Source: Viscum album
Taxonomy: Eukaryota > Streptophyta > Magnoliopsida > Santalales > Viscaceae
Direction of reading: 5' to 3'
Length of the DNA: 64,000 nt
Assembly: GCA_963277665.1 (NCBI GenBank)
Contig: OY728131.1
Span: forward strand, 1,395,524,688 to 1,395,588,687
Below, one piece after another: positions 37,784-50,874 of the stretch (its first letter is position 1; every line of letters starts with the position of its first letter). A program made the position numbers and the translations under genes. The notes under the pieces are model-generated. The model was not told the origin of the DNA. It did no database searches and saw only the letters and a program-made list of their open reading frames with translations.

Positions 37784-40700
37784 AATAAGGAAAAATCCTT
37801 AAAACATTACATGATCATGTATTAAATAGATAATTCACATCGAGGATCTTTTCAAATTTAGAGCTTTATAGAATTAGGTCATAATATATACATAACAACT
37901 TGAATATTACATGAGACACCTTTAAACAGTATCCATTTTTTTCATAAAAGAAAAACTATTGAAAAAATATCCATTTCTAGTTCCATGTTTTAGAGAGCAT
38001 GACATTTCCTTGATCCCATACTTGACCCTATTCATCTTTAATTTTTATGAATAATATTTCAAAACATGGGATGAGAATAAAAATCTCATTAAGGGTTATA
38101 AAACAAAGAATGAAAATATCAGTTCATCAATACATACATAACATAATCTCATTAACATAACTCATGAAATCGTAAGATTTATGAATAACACATAAAAATC
38201 ACAAATCATAAAGCTAACTTGTAGAATCCATAGCATACTTACAATGTAGCTATCACAGCTACATAGGAAATTACATTAGAATAACCATTACAGTATATTC
38301 CCTAAATCTCTTAAGAGAAAAAGTAACATTTAACTCTTCCATGTTACCCAATGCATTGGAGAGCTATCTCGGGCTCACCCTCTATAGTTTTATCACATAA
38401 CCACCCATATATGTAAACAATTCCCAAGAACCATAACATATTCAAAACACTTAAAACAAACATAAAGAAAAGATAATATTTATAAATCATTTAAATATAT
38501 TGACATGAAAAATACATTATCAAAACCATTTTTAATAAAAAAATATTTAAAATATTATATGGAATTTATTTCCCTTTTAAAAACATTACGGATTGTTAAG
38601 GATGCCATAGATCAAATAAAACTCACGACATAGGAAAATCTTGTTGCCACCGCTTATGTTAAAAAGAAACATTATTTTTTGTCATTTCTAAAAATGAATC
38701 ATAGAAAAATAATCCCTTTTAATGAAAATAAAATTCAATGGTGTTTAAACACCGTATAAAATAATTTCATGTATAAAACAAAATATGCCTCAATGAAAGG
38801 AGATTGAGACAAAATCCCTTACATCATGTCCGACTTGACCCGTTTGTTCTTTAATCTCATGAATAATAAACAAAAGATACATTATACTTGTTTATGAATC
38901 TTTTTCATGTTTATCATTTCAATTATATCACATATTTACATGTTATTAACATTATGTAATCATTTTTGTTAATAACTGTTGTTTTTCGATATTTGGTACT
39001 TGAGTCAAAAATGAACTCCTTATAACTACATGTTGTCTATGTGGTCAAAATTAAATTATATAAAGAATTATATTAATGATTTAGATGTCATATATATCAT
39101 ATATATCATATATATATATATATATATATGTATTAATAATAGTACATAACATTTGGAGATAAGAAATGAAAAAAACCGTTCATGGACACGGTAAGCCGTA
39201 CGTACACATGAATGCTACTTTCATTTCTATTTCATATTTAATGAAATGGGAATATAATGATAAATAGATATATTATAATTAAATTATAATATCATATATA
39301 ATTTCAATAACTCCATCCTTTATACGTTCCACATATGGAATGAACGAGTCATATCACTTTGAGGGGCCGGAAGTCCGCACTTTCTCAAATGAAATTATTG
39401 TATTTACCCACTATGGAAACCATAAGGTATTCTATAAATGAAAAATTCAGAATCATAAAAAAAATATAAATTTAATAAATATATATCATATATAAATATA
39501 TTTCTATCTTAATTTCCACCATAAGAGCTGGTAGGAGAAGAATGAACAATCATCATTTCGTAAGGCAATAGTTCATCGTCCAGAGAAACAATATGTTCTT
39601 TACCTATTAGACAGAGGTGTGTGTGTAAGTGTTGTTAGAATAATTGTCATAAACATAATATTATATTTTATATACTGTTATTATTATAAAATAATGAAAT
39701 AAATAGAATTTAGGGGGATGGATAAGAAAAATAAAACAAAATAATTTAAGAGAAGATGTTACCTATAAATTGTGTAACTCCCTTTGGTTTGAACCAAAAG
39801 GACTTATTGAAGTGTCTTCTTTCTAAGAAAAGGCTTCTAAGAGTAAGAGAAATATGTAGGAATATTAATTGGGTAGATTTTGGATGATACATGAGGTTTG
39901 ATAGGTGTGAGTAATGGGTTAGAGTTGAGGAGTTTTTGCAAGGGGGAGGAGGGGCTCTTCAAGAAAGTTGGAAAATTTTATTTTATTACATAATGAATCT
40001 CGGTTTTCAAAGGTAAAAAACCATTAATGTAAAATATGAGATGAATCATATTTGATATAAAATCATCCAATAATAATTGTACAGGATTTGGACGTATTTT
40101 TTATTTTTCTAAATCATATTTATTTAAATCATTCATTAATGAGGTAAACACTAAATCATTATTGTATCATAAATAATTTTATTTATACGATGTCGAAAAA
40201 TTATAAAAAAAATATGATGATGTCAGAAATATTATTATCATTCAAATTAATATTTATAGTCTAAGATTTAAATTATATAATCCCATGTAAAAATTTATTT
40301 ACTAAATGATATGTGTTTATGTCATTTTTTTCATTATTTGAAATTAATTAATATAATTTCATTATCAAGCTTAAGTGGCTAAATGGGGTCCCAAAATTTA
40401 CCAAAGGATACCCATGGTCAGAAATTTATCAACCAATAATATTAGGACACATTTTAGGGTAATTTAATATTATTACAATATTATTTTTACCTTGAGTTTC
40501 CCAATTTACCATTAACCGCTATAAATAAAAGTCAAAAGTTACTATTCACAAAAAATTATTTTCATATTATTGAACCAAATTTGACTTACTAATAACAATA
40601 ATTTATGTTGGATTTGAGATATTCAATTCACAAAATTGGTAAAATTCCATTTAAATGAAGAAGTTGATTTTTTAACTACTACTCAGTGTTTTCACTATTC

Positions 40701-41398
40701 ATCAAAAATTGAAGGTTTTCAGAAAAATAACAAAATTTAAGCCTAAGATATATTTGATATTCTGAATTAAAAAAATGATGAATCTTTTTCCAAATTCAGA
40801 TCATATAAGTTTCATTAATAAATTAATAAATTAATTCCTTTTGTCATAACAAAAAATCTGTTTAAAAAATAATAACTATCAAAAGATTGATAGTTGTTTA
40901 TGTCTAATTTCAAAGTGAAATTGAAAATAATGAACAAAATTGGATTAAATAGTAAAAATATAATCTAATTAAACTTTAAAACCAACTAAAATGATAATCA
41001 AACCATATAAATAAATTAGATTAAAAGGAAATTGTGAATTAAAATACATTTTGTTACTATTCTTTAAAAAATGAATTTTATCCGAAAAATACCAAAAAAA
41101 ATTTCCAAAGTGAATTTTGATGTCCCGATTCTAAAAAAGAATTTTATTTTTTCAAATAGAACATAAAAAAGTGACCAAAAATATATTTAATGTGGGTCCT
41201 CCATAAAAATGCGGTAAATAATCCTTTTAATGAATATTAGAGTTTTTATGCTTAAAATCAGATTATTTCTTATTTTAAGCATATAAATTTTATTAGATAA
41301 ATGAAAAAACATTTAAGAAACATATATAATCATATTTTAGTTAGTTCAATTCATTCCCAACAGTAAAATGGATAGGAATTATCTTCCATTTAATATAA
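37784..41398 (-). repeat. E3 3' LTR, left part
   Basis: It matches the right LTR throughout and carries the hairpin at 39178-39213 and an (AT)n run at about 39109-39129. It stops at 41398 in CCATTTAATATAA, where the Helitron CTAG end begins. Confidence 0.88.
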
Positions 41399-41470
41399 CT
41401 AGTTCTCACCCGTGCATTCACACGGTGATATAACAAAAGTCTTTGGTTATGCGTTCGCACGGTGATATGG
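41399..41470 (-). repeat. Helitron 3' terminal hairpins
   Basis: Hairpin one lies just inside the CTAG terminus. A second, related segment TGCGTTCGCACGGTGATA follows at about 41451-41468. Both contain CACGGTGATAT, so the end appears duplicated. Confidence 0.7.
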
Positions 41471-42639
41471 TTCTATGCTTTTTTATGAAAAATACTACAT
41501 TTAAATGTTACTAATGAACATGAATATTGAATAGTTTTAAATCAGAAAATAATTATACTTATTATTATTATATAAATGGTAAAATATGGATACTTTATTA
41601 TGGAAGTAGAATAACTTTTGGATTCATTTCAATATCTGATGAAGAATATATAAGAAATAACAAATTATTATTAGTGTGGAGATTTTAATTAAATAAGTGA
41701 AAATAATATTGAAATTAACATTTGTAATTCAGTTACTTATGATAAATAATGTTTTAATTGAGGCTACAGTAATATAAACAAAAAAACATTGAATAATTGA
41801 TTAGATTAAAATCAAAAAATAGTGATAAGTATTATTGGAATAAAATTAGTGAAAATATACATTATTATGATAGTAGATAATAGTTTGGAAAAATATATTG
41901 GAAATTATGTAGGATATTCAATAATAAATAAAAATACTATTTTTAACATGGATATTTGAATTACATGAATGAAAATAACATTGAAATTGATAGTTAGAGG
42001 AGATTAGTTTTTGGTGAACTACTATACATCATAGTAGTGGTCTATGCTTGCAATTTCCCACTATCGACCATCAAGAAACCATGACTCATCACCCATCTTC
42101 ATATGCACCACTAGAAGAAAAAACATTTAAATAAATGATAAAAATAGAAATCTTCAATTATAAACCTAGATACATTCATATCAATGCACTTACTAAAAAT
42201 GAATGTGAAATAGTCTATTTTCGATATGTTTTCTCAGATAGAACCATAATTAACCGACCACCAAAGAAGCTATATTTCTGTGAAGTAACAGTATCAAGGA
42301 ATCTAATAATTCAAAAAATTTGATTTATAAGTTGAATACATAAGAAAAAGGCATGAAATTATAGAATGAAATATATTTTCAGATATATTTAGCAAAAAAA
42401 CATGTCAAAACAACAATGGAAAATTAATTTAAAAAAATTGATGATACTTAATTTGATAGAACACACAAGCTAAATGGGATAAATACATTTCATAGAAATA
42501 TAATAGGTAGTTGATACAGTGGAACTGAGTAAATTTATAAAAAATTCTTATACCATAATTTCTCTCTACCCATATTCACCAATATGATGAACATATTCCA
42601 TGTTTATCAAAAAAAAACATAAAAAATGTGACAGGAAAA

Positions 42640-44170
42640 GAAGCTGTAAAATTTATTCACTATACTTACCATGGAAGATTCAAAAAGGATAAAACTGCCT
42701 AAATTTTTTTCTCAAAAAAAGAAAACATTCCCTGGATACTCCAATTCAATGTACACTCTCATAGCCTTACCTCCAACATCCTGCAAAATATTGAGAATTA
42801 TAAAAGTATAACACCGAATAAATCCTATCAATTTGTTCTCAATGCAACCTCAAATTAAAAATAGGACAATCGCATCACCTAGTAATCAACAGTAGAAAAT
42901 TTTCTATTTAGTTCTTCTATACTGGACATTTTTGTAAAGCCAACCCCCAACGAGTGGTTTCTTTATAACTGATAAATGACCCTTGAGTAAACCACTAACC
43001 CAGATTTAGTGAATACCTATCCAAGAAGAGAATTATTGACATCCCAAGGCATCTAGATTTTTTAAGTAAAATAAAATACACAATAATAGTGTTCTTGTTT
43101 TTGGGTGACTATAGATGAATTATAGGGAAAAACATAATGTTTCAAAAAAAAACATCAATGCATATATAATGATGTTCCATTCACAGGATAAAAAAATCCA
43201 ATTTTTTTTTCTAAATTAACAACACATATCAATATCCCAAACTATAAAAAAATGTTTATAAAATAAAGCTTATAGATAACAGATTACAGAAACCTAAATA
43301 ATAATCAAATCACATATTTCAAAAAATAGGAAAATTAAAAAATGTTATTTTGAATTTTTTTTGAAAAGAATAAAATTTTACATTAATATAAAAAAATTAA
43401 TAAAAATATATATAATATAATAAACAAAATTAGAGTTAATTTTTTAGAGGGTATCTTTTTGTCATACCTAAAACAGAATAGAAGTTGTTTTGAATCTATT
43501 TCCATTCACCTTTTTGTGCTCAACATATACCTGAAATAGATGCTTCACATCATGAAGAAATGTGTCAATAGTTTCAGGTGCCTTCTATTTCAAACCTAAA
43601 TTTATATCTCTATGGATGTTGAACAACATGATAATGGTTTATCAACAACATCTTCTTCAAGTAACTATAGAAAAAATCAAAAAACATAAGAAAATCCATG
43701 AAAAACTAAGAAAACATAGTTTTCCCTTAATATACATAAATACATATATATATGTATCTCTATATAATTATAATTTGGTTAAGATAGTACAGAATATAAC
43801 TATAGTCCTATGACCCGAAAACTGTTGAATACCTTTGACGTCAACAACTTTAGGCGAAACAAGGTTCTAATAGAACTAATTCGCATTTTTCAAATTGGCT
43901 ATAACAGCCATTTCACCCCAAGGTGTTGGAGATACAATCTTAATGTTGTAATTTATCTACTATCAGATGGTAAGAAAAAAATAATAATAATGAATGAGAA
44001 CTTCAAAATGAATAATTCACGCCACCTCCCTTGTTTGGAGCATAAACATCATGAATCTTTAATATCATCTGCGAGCAGGAATCTGTGATATCAGATTTGT
44101 TGAATGAATTTGTGCCTGAATGAAACCTCTAGTGGCAACTTTCACAATCTCCAGAAAATCGAAGTGGGTG
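42640..44170 (-). other. Exon-like segments of an unidentified captured gene in the Helitron
   Basis: Several minus-strand stretches read as short open exon-like pieces: about 43600-43500 (APETIDTFLHDVKHLFQ), about 43940-43800 (PTPWGEMAVIANLKN, later VVDVKGIQQFSG), about 44160-44070 (EIVKVATRGFIQAQIHS) and about 44060-44000 after CTCGCAG (MILKIHDVYAPNKGGG). They look like remains of a spliced host gene taken up by the Helitron. I cannot name the protein. Two stops lie inside the second piece. Confidence 0.35.
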
Positions 44171-45560
44171 TACATCATATATCACTACAAAACATCAAAA
44201 CATTGAACATGAAATTCAAGATTAAATAAAACTCCACAATAGATCAAGGAAGTGGAAAAGATGAGTAAAAATCTACTAGAATAGATCAACATAATAAATT
44301 AGGGATAAAAATGTAGTTAGTGGTCATTTAAGGTAATAAATATTAGTTGGTTGTATGGGGTTTTGATGGAATGTGTCGGAAACTGATGTAAAGAGGAAGG
44401 TCTCGTGGGATCCTCGAGAAGGAGAGATGGGCATCTAGATGTAGGCATCTCGATACTGTTATATTGGGTTGCGAAGGATCCAGGGAAATCCTAATATATA
44501 GGGAATATCTGTGATGGTGGATGATGTAGAAGTAACTGTAGGAGAGGTACAGGAAAAAATTGAATGTAAAGTAGTAGTAACATTGAAACAAATACATGAA
44601 AACATAACATAAAAATGGAAAGAACACCATGGTTCATTATCACCAATGAAACATATCTCTGGACAATTATGTCACATTGGAAAAAGAACTATGTAATGTT
44701 CTATCACCATGGATGGAATACATAAATACGGTTTCAGTAGGAGATATATAAATTGTAATAGTAATAGGAACCATGGTTTTCAACAGCAGTAGGTCTTCCA
44801 ATCAGAGTCCAACTCATGTCATCATAATGTGCATTCAATAGCCCTCGAGTACTGCCATAATCCATCGATGTAGTGGAGAAGTAGTTTGTCAACTTTATAT
44901 ACTATTATATTGATCCCTGAAATAGGTAATATAAATGGAATGTGATTAAATGACACTTAATAGTATGAAAAAACATCCTGTGTCATGAAACAGAAGAACA
45001 TAATTGTAGGTACAATCAGAATAATTCCATTGGAAAAATAGTTGACATATAGATCTTCATATGCATATCTATGACATGATGCTAAATTGCAGCCTCAAAC
45101 CTGAATACTGACTTTTCGTTATACTATTCTTTTATTTCAGAAAAAAACATGAGATATCATAAAATTAGATAACCATTTTTGGGATGAAATATGTATAATT
45201 AAAAAATGGGAAATCTAGAAATGGACATCACTTTACAGAAATTGGTTTTTATGTTTAGCCAGAATCGACCATAAGATTTGATAAAATTGGGATTCTGTTT
45301 TACTGGAGGGAAAAATGACTAATTTAAATTTTTTTAATCAGGTACAATGGAGAAAATCATGACATAAAAAAATCAGTATTCTTTTTTATAATAATTATAC
45401 AAGGAAAATGAGCTTACAAAAAATTGACTGAAAAATTTCCTAATCACAAAATGAGAAATCACTAATAATGAAAAAATAATTGAAAACATAAATTGGGTAC
45501 TATATATGCTGATATAGTTTAACAAAATAATCATATTGGTTATCTGAAATAAAACAATAA
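44171..45560. other. Helitron interior, nothing recognised
   Basis: AT-rich sequence with only short frames; the longest (44343-44630 minus) is low-complexity, Tyr/Phe-rich and unlikely to be real. Confidence 0.4.
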
Positions 45561-46613
45561 TATAACAATGTCAAATGAAATAAATGGAACTAAAATACCA
45601 TGTATAGATAAATTTGATTCTAGAATCCGAATTATATTATCCAAGCACATATATGTATATGTGGATGTACCCATTAAAAGTTTGTTTAGAACATATTTTT
45701 TTATTGCTAATGAACTATATATAAATGAATCAATATATATATATATATATTCAATATGTTATAATTAATTAAATTTTATAAATTCATAATAGGAATACTG
45801 GTTGATGTAGAAAATTAATTCAATTATGTCCACTATAGTAGTGGAAATTTAGTAATGATTATTCCATATAATTACCATGGGATATTTAAAAAGGAGAAAA
45901 TTGCTTAACCATTGTTGTCAAAATATAGAACCATTCCCTGAACTAGAGCATGAACCTGCATAAGTCGTAAGTGAACACAGTAAACACAAAAAATGGAAAA
46001 ATGGAAGAACACATGTGAGGATTTAAAAACATTTTTGTTGGCCTAGAACCATAATATACATAAGTCATAGAACTGTATAGACTCCAATGCATCAGACACT
46101 CTATGTAAAACATCTCTTCCCTAAACAAAAGTAAACAAAATGCATTTTTATACACAAAATTTTTTAATGCAGGTTGTAAGTAGTGCATTAAAAGAGGATG
46201 TTGTCTAAAATAAAACAGTGATATAACAATGTCAAAAGAAATATAAGGAACTAAATAAACCATGTATCAATAAATTTGATTCTAGAATTTGAATTCAATG
46301 GTGTCAACTATAGTAGTATAAAGGCGGTACTAATTATTCCCAATACTTACTATGGGCATTAAAAAAGAGAAAATTGATTAACCTTTGTTCTCAAAAGAAG
46401 GAACCATTCTTCGAACCTGAACATGAACCTGAATCAGTATTAAGAGGAATTATAAGAACAAAAAATAGGAAAATGAATTAACTCCTATATCAATAACTTT
46501 GATTCTAGAATTTGAATTGTATTATCCAAGTAACATATATGTATATGTGATTGTATCCATTAAAAGTTTTTATGGAAAATGTTATTTATAATAAATGAAC
46601 TACATATACATGA

Positions 46614-46645
<32 letters not shown>

Positions 46646-47020
46646 TCAACATGTTATAATTAATTAAATTTTATAAAATCATAAAAGGAAAACTGATTAA
46701 AGTAGTGACGGAATTAAATGATGTCACTTATAGTAGTAGATATACAGTACTGACTACTTCTTATACATACCATAGAATATTAAAAAAGGATAAAATTGAT
46801 TATACTTTATTCTCAAAAGAAGTAACCATACCCAGAACCCGAACATCAACCTGCATATGTCCTAAGAGAACACAATAAACACAAAAAATGGGAAAATTAA
46901 AGAAAACTTGTACTGATTTAAACACTTTTGGTTTTCCTAGAACCAGAACCTCCATAAGTCATAGATCTGTATAGACTCCCATACATCTTCCTCTATATAT
47001 CAATCATCTCTTCCCTAAAC
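45561..47020 (-). repeat. ~885-bp tandem duplication in the Helitron with exon-like modules
   Basis: The phrase CATATATGTATATGTG recurs at about 45652 and 46538, and the following ~500 bp match between the copies; a third partial copy lies at about 46205-46450. Each copy holds, on the minus strand, a short module after TATGCAG or TTCAG beginning GTTCATG or GTTGATG and ending before a GTTA-like site (V-H-V-Q-V-type residues then SFENK). A related module is at about 42770-42690. AG and GT borders suggest repeated exons. Confidence 0.5.
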
Positions 47021-47450
47021 AAAATTTCCAATCAGATTAAACATGTCTATTTGGAGGCAGTAATGTGATCATATTAAAAATATTGTAAATAAAAAAATGA
47101 TATTATAAAAAATAGAAGGTAAATTCTTAAGGGAAATTATACTTGTAGTATTGAAATATGAAGAATTAGTATGAAACATTAATTACCTTATGTGAACCTG
47201 CAATGTTAAATCTGTATAGAATCCCATGCATCAGCTGTTGTATATCAAACATATCATCTATAAAAAAATGTCCAATCAGATTAAACATTACTACTTAGAG
47301 GCAGTAATGTGATAATAGTAAAAACAATGTAAATAATGGAACAATATTATGAAGAAAAAAAGGTAAAGTCTTAAGAGAAATTATTCTTGTAGACTTGAAA
47401 TTGGTAGAATTGGTATGAAACATTCTTTACCTTCAGTGAACCTTCAAATA
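46966..47450 (-). repeat. ~246-bp tandem repeat in the Helitron
   Basis: Two units begin TCTGTATAGA at 46966 and 47211 and share the blocks TCCAATCAGATTAAACAT and GAGGCAGTAATGTGAT. Each contains a minus-strand exon-like stretch ending near CTATACAG (for example DMFDIQQLMHGILYRF at about 47270-47215). Confidence 0.55.
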
Positions 47451-47499
47451 TTATAATGACAAACATTAGGGATAATTATTTAATGATAGTAAGATTATG

Positions 47500-47990
47500 T
47501 ACCTACTGATGTAGGGATTGCGGTAGGTGAATGAAGGATAAGCCATGTCGTGTGACTAAGTAGAATAGTTCCACTTTTTTAGAAATATACAAGAGAAGAT
47601 AGAGTATTTTATGAAACCATTTATTTTGGAGACTGAATGAAATATTTTACAAAACCCTTGAATGCTGATGTTGGAATAAGTGAAGATGAAGTGTTCAGAT
47701 GTAACGGTGATGGTAGATTTGGCAGTTCAGAGTTGGATACTGAATGACGTATTTTACATGGTGGATATAATTGTTTCAGAGATGGAGTAGTGATAAATAC
47801 CAATGATTGTAGAAAATTTTTGCAGATTTTTGTTTAATCGATGGATGAAGAGGATAAAAGATGTGTGGAGGGTTTGAAACTATAGTAGGTGAGGAGGATA
47901 GTCGTCACGGTGAGAGTGTGGGAGGAGATAGAGAAATGGTAGATTGAGATGGTAAAATGGTAGGAGCTGTTGTGGTGGCGACATATGGTG
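47500..47990 (-). other. Possible first exon of the gene captured by the Helitron
   Basis: On the minus strand a C/T-rich leader (about 47960-47860) is followed by a frame at 47803-47621 rich in Ser, Pro and Leu with basic residues (SNSELPNLPSPLHLNTSSS), as in an N-terminal organelle-targeting sequence. There is no ATG at its start. The assignment is tentative and the protein is unidentified. Confidence 0.25.
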
Positions 47991-48022
47991 GAAAAAAAAG
48001 CCTTCTTCAGTAAATATATAGG

Positions 48023-48197
48023 TTTTATATTTTTGTTTTCCAGTATTACTCAACGTTACGTGTGACGTAAGATTTCAAAGAAACGTGTTGTTGCGTATCT
48101 ATTAAACCATCAAACATAACATCCTCTTTAAAGTAAAATTAATATTTAATTCACAAATAAGAAGCTTTATTATTCTTTATTTACGTGAGATGTTAGA
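48023..48197 (-). repeat. E3 3' LTR, right part beyond the Helitron
   Basis: The 175 bp restore the missing end of the LTR: GTAAGATTTC and GTTGTTGCGTAT here match the corresponding points of the E1 and right E3 LTRs. It ends TGAGATGTTAGA (TGTTACA with one change), next to the polypurine tract in minus orientation (48198-48215). Confidence 0.88.
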
Positions 48198-48239
48198 ATC
48201 TTCCCCCTTTTTGGAAATTGTGTATTCAAAATTTTTATT

Positions 48240-50720
48240 CACTTATAAAATAAGTGGGGTATTTATTCCTCAAAACATTTTCAGATTCCCACAATGCATG
48301 TACGACCATATGGGTTTTCTATAAAACCATTACCTGATGAATTACTTTATTTCGAAACACTTACTCTCATTGGTCAAGAATCGTGACGGGTTGTTCCTCA
48401 TAAAAGAGAATCTCTTCCATCTGAACTACTTCTGGGATCAAAATAAGAGATGGATCCAGAATATACATTCTCAACATTAAAACATGAAAAAAAGTGTGTA
48501 CAAGGGATAAAATTGTAGGTAAATCTACTCTGTATGCAACTGATTTATCTTTCACTATGATTTCATAAGTTCTAATGGACCTCGGACTCAACATTCCCTT
48601 CTTACCAAAACACCTCACACTTTTCCATGAAGAAATATTTAGAAAGACATGATCACCTACCACAAAAGAAAGATTCTTCTTATCATTATCTATATGACGT
48701 TTTCTGCCTACACTGAGCTATTCTCACGAGCTTCTGATTTAATTTAACTATTCTTTCCATATCTTCAACTAATTATGGTCCAATCAGCTTCCTTTCACCT
48801 ACTACATCCAAAAATATATAGTTCAACACCGCTTACCATATAATGCCTCCAATGGAGCCATCTGTATACTGGAATGAAAACTGTTATTTTAAGAAAATTC
48901 AACCAAAGAAATATATTGGTCACCAAATCCCTCGTAATCCATTGAACAAGCACGAAGCATATCCTCCAAGTTCTGAATTTTTCTTTCTGACTTCCCATAT
49001 GAATGAGGATAAAAATTTGTACTAAAATTTAATTCAGTACACAATGACTTTTGAAGGCCTTTCCAGAAGTTATAAATGAACCTCAGACCATGATCAGATA
49101 CAATGGAGAGAGGAACTCCATGCAACCTAACTATCTCATTAATATAAAACAACAAATGTTGACCTAGATACAATGTATCTCAAATAGAAAGAAGATTAGA
49201 AGATTTAGTCAATCGATCAAGAATAACCTATATTGCATTATTACCTCGACATGTCTTTGGTAATCCCACAACAAAGTCCATAGATATATATTCTCATTTC
49301 CACTCTGGCACTGTTAAAGACTGAAGCATCATTTTTTGTAACTACCGCTCTAATTTAAACTATTGTCATGTTAAAAATTTCACAATAAAATTAGAAATAT
49401 CTATTTTCATTCCATCCCACTAGTAATACTCATGAAGATCTCTGTAAATCGTAGTACTACCTGGATGAACTGAAAATGGTAAACTATTAGCTTCACATAA
49501 TAAATCATTCTTCAACTATGAATCAAAAGGCACACAAAATATTATTCAAAATCTTAAAACACACACATTATCAATGTTAAATTCATCCAACATACACTTT
49601 TGAACCAACTCTACCTTTTTTGTAACTCACTATCTTCCATTATGTGCTTTCTTAATTCTGTCTGATACCGATGATTTCACTGACACTGGAAACAAAACAA
49701 AGGAATTTCCTGCACCAACAACATATGTTCCAATGTTCATCAAACCTTTAATCAAAATATCTTGTTCCAAATGTAAAAAGGTTAATATAGAATTACTTTT
49801 TTGTCTCAAATAACCATCAACTTTATTTTCTTTTCTTGGATGGTAATGGAACGTGTAATAATAATCCTTGATTATTTATAGCCATCTCCTCTCTATAATG
49901 GCCAATTTTTTCTGAGTGAATATATTCATCAAATTTTATTGATTATTATATATTTAACACTTTACTCCATTCAATTTATGCATCCAAATTTTTTAAGAAA
50001 ACAAAAACATCAGTTAATTCCAAATCATGTGTAGGGTAATTTATCTAATGACGTTTCAACTAACATGACGAATAAGTAATTACCTGATCATTCTTCATAA
50101 GGACACAATCATGTCCCTTTAATGAAGCATCACTGTAGAAAACAAAATAACGTTTTATAGAAGGTATTTTCCAAACAAGAGTATTCATCAATATTCTTTT
50201 CAATTCTTGAAAACAATCATCACATTATTTTTTCCAAATGGACTTAACACCTTTTCGGGTTAACTTAGTCCGAGGGCTAGATAACCACGCAACATTTTCA
50301 ACAAACCTCCAATAATAACCTTCTAAACCTAGAAAACTATGGATCTCAATTATATTTGTCTGTCTTTTACATTCTGAAACAAATTGTGTATTAGAAAGAT
50401 CAATAGTTCTGCCATTTTTTGAATCAATGTGACCAAGGAAAGAAAATTATTATAGCCAAAACTCAAACTTTCTACATTTCCCATACAGTTTCTTTTCTTT
50501 TAAGGATTCCAAGACAACCAATAAATTACATTCATGTTCCTATTTACTTTTTGAATAAACCAAAATATCATCTATAAAAAAACCATTTATCACATGAGTC
50601 AACTGAGACATCCCTGTAACAAACAATTCAATTTTGATTTCTGACCATCTTAGGATGCTAATTTAGAATTTCATTTCCCTCTGTATGTCTTTCTAGAAAA
50701 GATTATTTGTTTCCTCTATG
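48240..50720 (-). pseudogene. pol pseudogene of E3 (RT, RNase H, integrase, chromodomain-like end)
   Basis: Minus-strand order: end of RT at about 50630-50540 with the active-site motif FIDDILVYS intact; connection and RNase H at about 50340-50060 (SFLGLEGYYWRFVEN, then YFVFYSDAS); integrase zinc region at about 49480-49340 (HPGSTTIYRDLHEYY); integrase core at 49173-48889 (LHGVPLSIVSDHG, later NLEDMLRAC), keeping the second Asp and the Glu region; then the integrase C-terminus and chromodomain-like tail at 48663-48240 (YEEQPVTILDQ, ALWESENVLRNKYP). YEEQPVRILD is characteristic of Tekay/Del. Pol copies the RNA to DNA and inserts it. Several stops and frame changes break it; the first part of RT, the protease and gag are absent. 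Confidence 0.85.
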
Positions 50721-50857
50721 GAAAATCATTCTAAACAGAAAAATATATTAGCTGAGGCAACATGTTAAGCTGTAAAGGCTATATCATTTCAATTTTACCA
50801 TAAATTAATTTATGGATATTAATTTAATAATATCACAACTCCTAAAGTTTTCTAAAA

Positions 50858-50874
50858 CGACCTCTGATACCAAC
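50858..50874 (-). promoter_or_regulatory. E3 primer-binding site (tRNA-iMet)
   Basis: Minus strand GTTGGTATCAGAGGTCG right after the 5' LTR, without the G-to-A change of E1. The following ~25 bp also match the E1 leader. Confidence 0.85.

Larger units (their letters stand above)
41399..48022 (-). mobile_element. Non-autonomous Helitron inside the E3 LTR, 6.6 kb
   Basis: The minus-strand 3' end is CTAG (41399-41402), preceded by a hairpin (41406-41429; CACCGTGT, GAAT, GCACGGGTG). The host bases are A on the left and T on the right, as Helitrons require. The 5' end is inferred at 48022 (minus CCTATATATTTACTG; the canonical first T appears to have become C). Removing 41399-48022 restores an LTR of 3790 bp against 3780 bp in its partner, which fixes the boundaries independently. 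No Rep/helicase motif is visible, so it is non-autonomous. The interior has repeated exon-like segments on the minus strand. Confidence 0.82.

Noticed and set aside
44343..44630. 95-codon minus-strand frame in the Helitron
   Set aside because: Tyr/Phe/Ser-rich low-complexity translation, no exon signals or similarity between repeats.
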